A stretch of 64,000 nt of DNA from Enoplosus armatus (Eukaryota; Chordata; Actinopteri; Centrarchiformes; Enoplosidae): the NCBI RefSeq assembly GCF_043641665.1, contig NC_092190.1:25126010-25190009 (forward strand). Direction: 5' to 3'. Below, piece after piece: positions 60,700 to 64,000 of the stretch. Within the stretch, counting starts at the first letter, position 1; each line of letters opens with the position of its first letter. Both the position numbers and the translations under genes were made by a program. A model generated the notes under the pieces. That model ran no database searches, had not been told where the DNA came from, and saw only the letters and a list, made by a program, of their open reading frames with translations.

Positions 60700-61810
60700 T
60701 GAGAGGAGGAGCGACTTTGAATGTTGTGTTTACAAATCCTGCTCATTCTGCCCTTAAAGAAAGACCCTCAGGCCAAATGAAGGTTGTGTTTGATTGGCTG
60801 TTACTGTCTGTGATTAATCATGTGATCACCTGTCAGTCACAGTGAGTCTCTTAATAAATAATTAGTAATAAATGTGTTTTATTATCCACATACTGCAGGT
60901 TACTCTGAGAACTAATCCTTAGCCCTGTGATCCGATGACATGCTGAAGAATATCTGTGTTTTTGAGTCTTGGTCGCCCACATGAAGTCAGTTTTAGAGTG
61001 TAGTTTTTTATGATTCTGGTCTGTGCTGCTTTTATTTCAGTCCTGGCTGAGGCTCATGATGGACTCTGTGAAGTTTGCAGGTCTTTGTTGTGGCTTCGTG
61101 TGGAACCGGCTCTCTCGGTCTGTGGGGGTCTGGCTTCAATATGTCGCTGTGTTGTGTACTGGCATTGTGACGATGTGGTGAAGGAAACCAGACTCTCTGA
61201 AGTGTACCTTCACTTAGCCGTTCTATTTCTTCCTCCTGTCGTTCACCACAAAACATCCACAGGCTTCAGATTTCAGTCTCCACGTCTGGCCGACCTTCGA
61301 CAGCAGAGAAAACAGAGAAAACAAACCTCTGCATTGACCTCTGGACAGGCGGGGCGCGCCGACGGCCAGTCATCAACGGGTACCAGACCAGGTCTGTCTG
61401 TGAGCAGGTCTGGGTGGTGAACCACAGTAAACACTTCCAGCTCTCCACTAAGCAGCATGTTTCTTTATCTACAGTCCGTCAGTCAGTCACGTTTTCAAAA
61501 CAACTCATTGTACAAAATCACTTACAACTTTTCTACATGATGACAATGAATTATTCACATAATATCGACAGCGCTGCTTGAAAGCATTTTGTTTTCTATT
61601 ACTATTTCTATTAACCACTATTTTTATATGAAATAACTGGTGTATGTTTATCAATTCCATGTACTAGTTGTCTGAGGAAATCAACTGTGTAGTCAAGACA
61701 AAATGCTAAATATTTTTTTATAAACTTTTGTAGGTGCAAAAGTTAGTGAACCCTGAGCTGCGTTGCTTGAAATGAGCAGGTAAATACAATCAAAGTTGAA
61801 AGTGGTTGCT
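60700..61810. other. Sequence downstream of the orphan promoter, no gene assigned
   Basis: A 136-codon plus open frame at 61010-61420 has no family resemblance and is interrupted by opposing frames of similar length. AT-rich sequence follows. Confidence 0.4.
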
Positions 61811-61814
61811 AAAT

Positions 61815-62150
61815 CAGACAGACAGGCAGACAGACAGACAGACAGACAGAGAGAGAGACAGACAGGCAGGCAGGCAGACAGACAGACAGACAGACAGGCA
61901 GACAGACAGGCAGACAGAGCGACAGACAGACAGACAGTGAGACAGGCAGACAGACAGTGAGACAGACAGACTGACAGAGAGACAGACAGACTGACAGAGA
62001 GACAGACAGTGAGACAGACAGACAGGCAGACAGACAGTGAGACAGGCAGACAGGCAGACAGACAGAGAGACAGACAGACTGACAGAAAGACAGACAGGCA
62101 GACAGACAGACAGGCAGACAGACAGTGAGACAGGCAGACAGAGAAACAGA
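61815..62150. repeat. (CAGA/CAGG)n tandem array
   Basis: Imperfect CAGACAGACAGG, CAGTGAGACAG and GACTGACAGAGAG modules. Minus open frames (Cys/Leu/Ser-rich) are repeat artefacts. Confidence 0.95.
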
Positions 62151-62677
62151 CTGTTTCTGCTGAAACCAAAGTATTCTATATAAATAAGAATAAAATAAAT
62201 ATAATTGAGTAGGTTTAGCTGGTCCGACCTGCGTTTGAACCTTTAACAGTTGAAGGTTTAGCAGATATACATTTTACATTTTCCAAAATAAGCACATTTA
62301 CAGTTTCCTTCTTTACTTGAAATTCACATTATTATTTGCATTATAATCCGTGTACCTCAAAGATCCAGCTTCTCCTTGAAGGAGTCAAAGATCCTCCTGC
62401 TGACCGACATTTCAAGATTCTCACTGAAACTTTTCTGAACCGATCAGAGCTGATCTCAGATCAGCTGTAGGCGCTGTCGCTTCACTTCATCACAGCTTCA
62501 TCCTCCTCCTCCTCCCTCCACCTCCTTCATTTATTATCTGTCCCCTGATCCTGAAGGAGTCAATGATCCTGACCCAATTAGTGGGAGCCTCCCAGGCGAG
62601 GAGGGAGGAGGAGGGAGGGGGGCACCATCATGGTCCAGCTCCCATTTCCTGTCATGCCCCCCGCTCAGGAAAATGAG

Positions 62678-62695
62678 ATGCTAATTAATTAGCAT
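62678..62695. promoter_or_regulatory. 18-bp perfect palindrome ATGCTAATTAATTAGCAT
   Basis: This is a paired-class homeodomain-like site (TAATTAATTA) flanked by inverted ATGC. It lies in a unique block (62560-62740) with no repeats. Regulatory use is inference. Confidence 0.4.
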
Positions 62696-62769
62696 TGGCA
62701 TCTTCAGCCGCACACGTCAGCTTGTGTAGAGAAATCAATGGTTCGTCAGTTCACATCAGTCCTGTGGTC

Positions 62770-63125
62770 CGCTGCCGGGCACGCTACAGTCCTGATCCTG
62801 AACACGCTACGGCCCTGATCCTACAGTACTGATCCTGAACATGCTACGGTCCTGATCCTACAGTCCTGATCCTGAACACGCTACGGCCCTGAGCCTACAG
62901 TCCTGATCCTGAACATGCTACGGTCCTGATCCTACAGTTCTGATCCTACAGTCCTGATCCTGAACACGCTACGGCGCTGAGCCTACAGTCCTGATCCTGA
63001 ACACGCTACGGTCCTGATCCTACAGTCCTGATCCTGAACACACTACGGTCCTGATCCTACAGTCCTGATCCTGAACACGCTACGGTCCTGAGCCAACAGT
63101 CCGGATCCTATAGTCCTGATCCTGA
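62770..63125. repeat. 37-bp minisatellite
   Basis: About nine units of CTACGGTCCTGATCC, TACAGTCCTGATCC and TGAACACG, with some short units. The length is not a multiple of three, and no long frame is created. Confidence 0.95.
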
Positions 63126-63129
63126 AGAG

Positions 63130-64000
63130 TTTAACTTTCAAAGTTTGAACAGGAACACAAACTTAAACTTTTGAGAAAGGCTGAGGGTCCAGCTGGTGGT
63201 CAGGGACTGTAGTGACCTGGGTCCAGTATCTGTGTTCAGGTTTCCTCCGGTGGGTTTCCAGCAGAATGACTTTAATAATGGAGTCTTGTTGCTGTAGCTC
63301 ATTAGATGCTTGTTTTGTTGGAATGAAGTTAAAACACTGATTCTGTTCAGCAGCTGAAGTTCATTACAGACGTTATAGAGGGAACACGTTCTTATACTGC
63401 AGTCAGAGACTGTAACACAGCACAAACACACACATGTTCTGATCATGCATGTATATATAGACACACACACATTTAGGAAGTCACTGCCTAACACTGGCTG
63501 TTATCAGGGTGGTTGGGATCCTTCATGATTCTCCTTGTTCTTGCAAAGAGCACCGCCTGTTATTATACATTCAGCTCCCTGCAGGGCCTTGCTGCTATAT
63601 GTGCACAGGCAGAGATACTGTAGAGACTCAACACCTATAGAGAGAAACTAAACTGTCTCATTACATTGACTATTTTTATTCTTATAATTACTGAGTTCTT
63701 AGTACTCCACTTCTTTTAGTTTCATTTTGAAGGCAACAGAAAGCTTTAAGCTTTCATATTTTTCACTGTAATTGTGACTGATAATCAGGTGGAGACAACG
63801 TCTGCTGTCTGTAAATTGTAAACTATCGCTGCTTATTTCCACGCTGATATTTTACAGCTAGAGAGTCACACGTGATGATTTGGTTTCATTTGAATTTTTC
63901 TAAACTGGTGTTGATTTGGTATCTGAGCTTCTGATTGCAAAACAATACGTTGATCAAGACAAAGTTCTCAGATATTATCTTGCAAACAGTTAGTGAAGTG
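63130..64000. other. Right end of the window, no feature assigned
   Basis: A weak (AC)n lies near 63425-63470. No supported open frame or RNA gene was seen. Confidence 0.5.

Noticed and set aside
61010..61420. 136-codon plus frame downstream of the orphan promoter
   Set aside because: No family resemblance, opposing frames of similar size, and no start context tied to the predicted transcription start.

Overview
The window is from a teleost fish, probably a spiny-rayed (percomorph) species. The base composition, short introns, (CA)n tracts, a tRNA-derived SINE, a non-autonomous hAT element and many low-copy dispersed repeats all point that way; this lineage call is inference. On the minus strand, from about 19.65 kb down to the left edge, lies the 5' portion of a titin gene (ttn). 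It comprises a putative noncoding first exon with a TATA/CCAAT promoter and 13 coding exons. All reading phases join without conflict: 2,675 coding nt, 891 complete codons, still open at the left edge. I cannot tell from this window which teleost titin paralogue (ttna or ttnb) it is.

The encoded protein is the Z-disc end of titin. In order it has Ig Z1 and Z2 (the telethonin-binding pair), the SP-rich linker, a long acidic exon I do not recognise from tetrapod titin, one clear Z-repeat (alpha-actinin binding), the conserved Zq block, Ig Z3, a linker and the first half of Ig Z4. Two intron features stand out. A 45-bp minisatellite in the intron after the Z1-completing exon has copied that exon's own 5' splice site about 20 times. 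A (TG)26 tract sits directly in front of the 3' splice site of the 86-nt exon that follows Z2.

Right of about 19.8 kb is roughly 44 kb with no coding exon I can support. It holds mobile-element remnants: a hAT element with perfect 8-bp target duplications and a BED-finger remnant, a SINE, tRNA-Asn- and tRNA-Thr-like repeats, and several copies of an AAGTACTTTTAC-type repeat. It also holds seven large tandem arrays (about 20.9, 29.8, 33.6, 43.2, 54.7, 61.8 and 62.8 kb) and several AT-rich, non-repetitive blocks with homeodomain-type motifs that could be conserved regulatory elements. Near 60.6 kb a CCAAT / GC-box / TATA arrangement on the plus strand looks like an orphan core promoter. Most long open frames in this half are by-products of tandem arrays whose unit length is a multiple of three.
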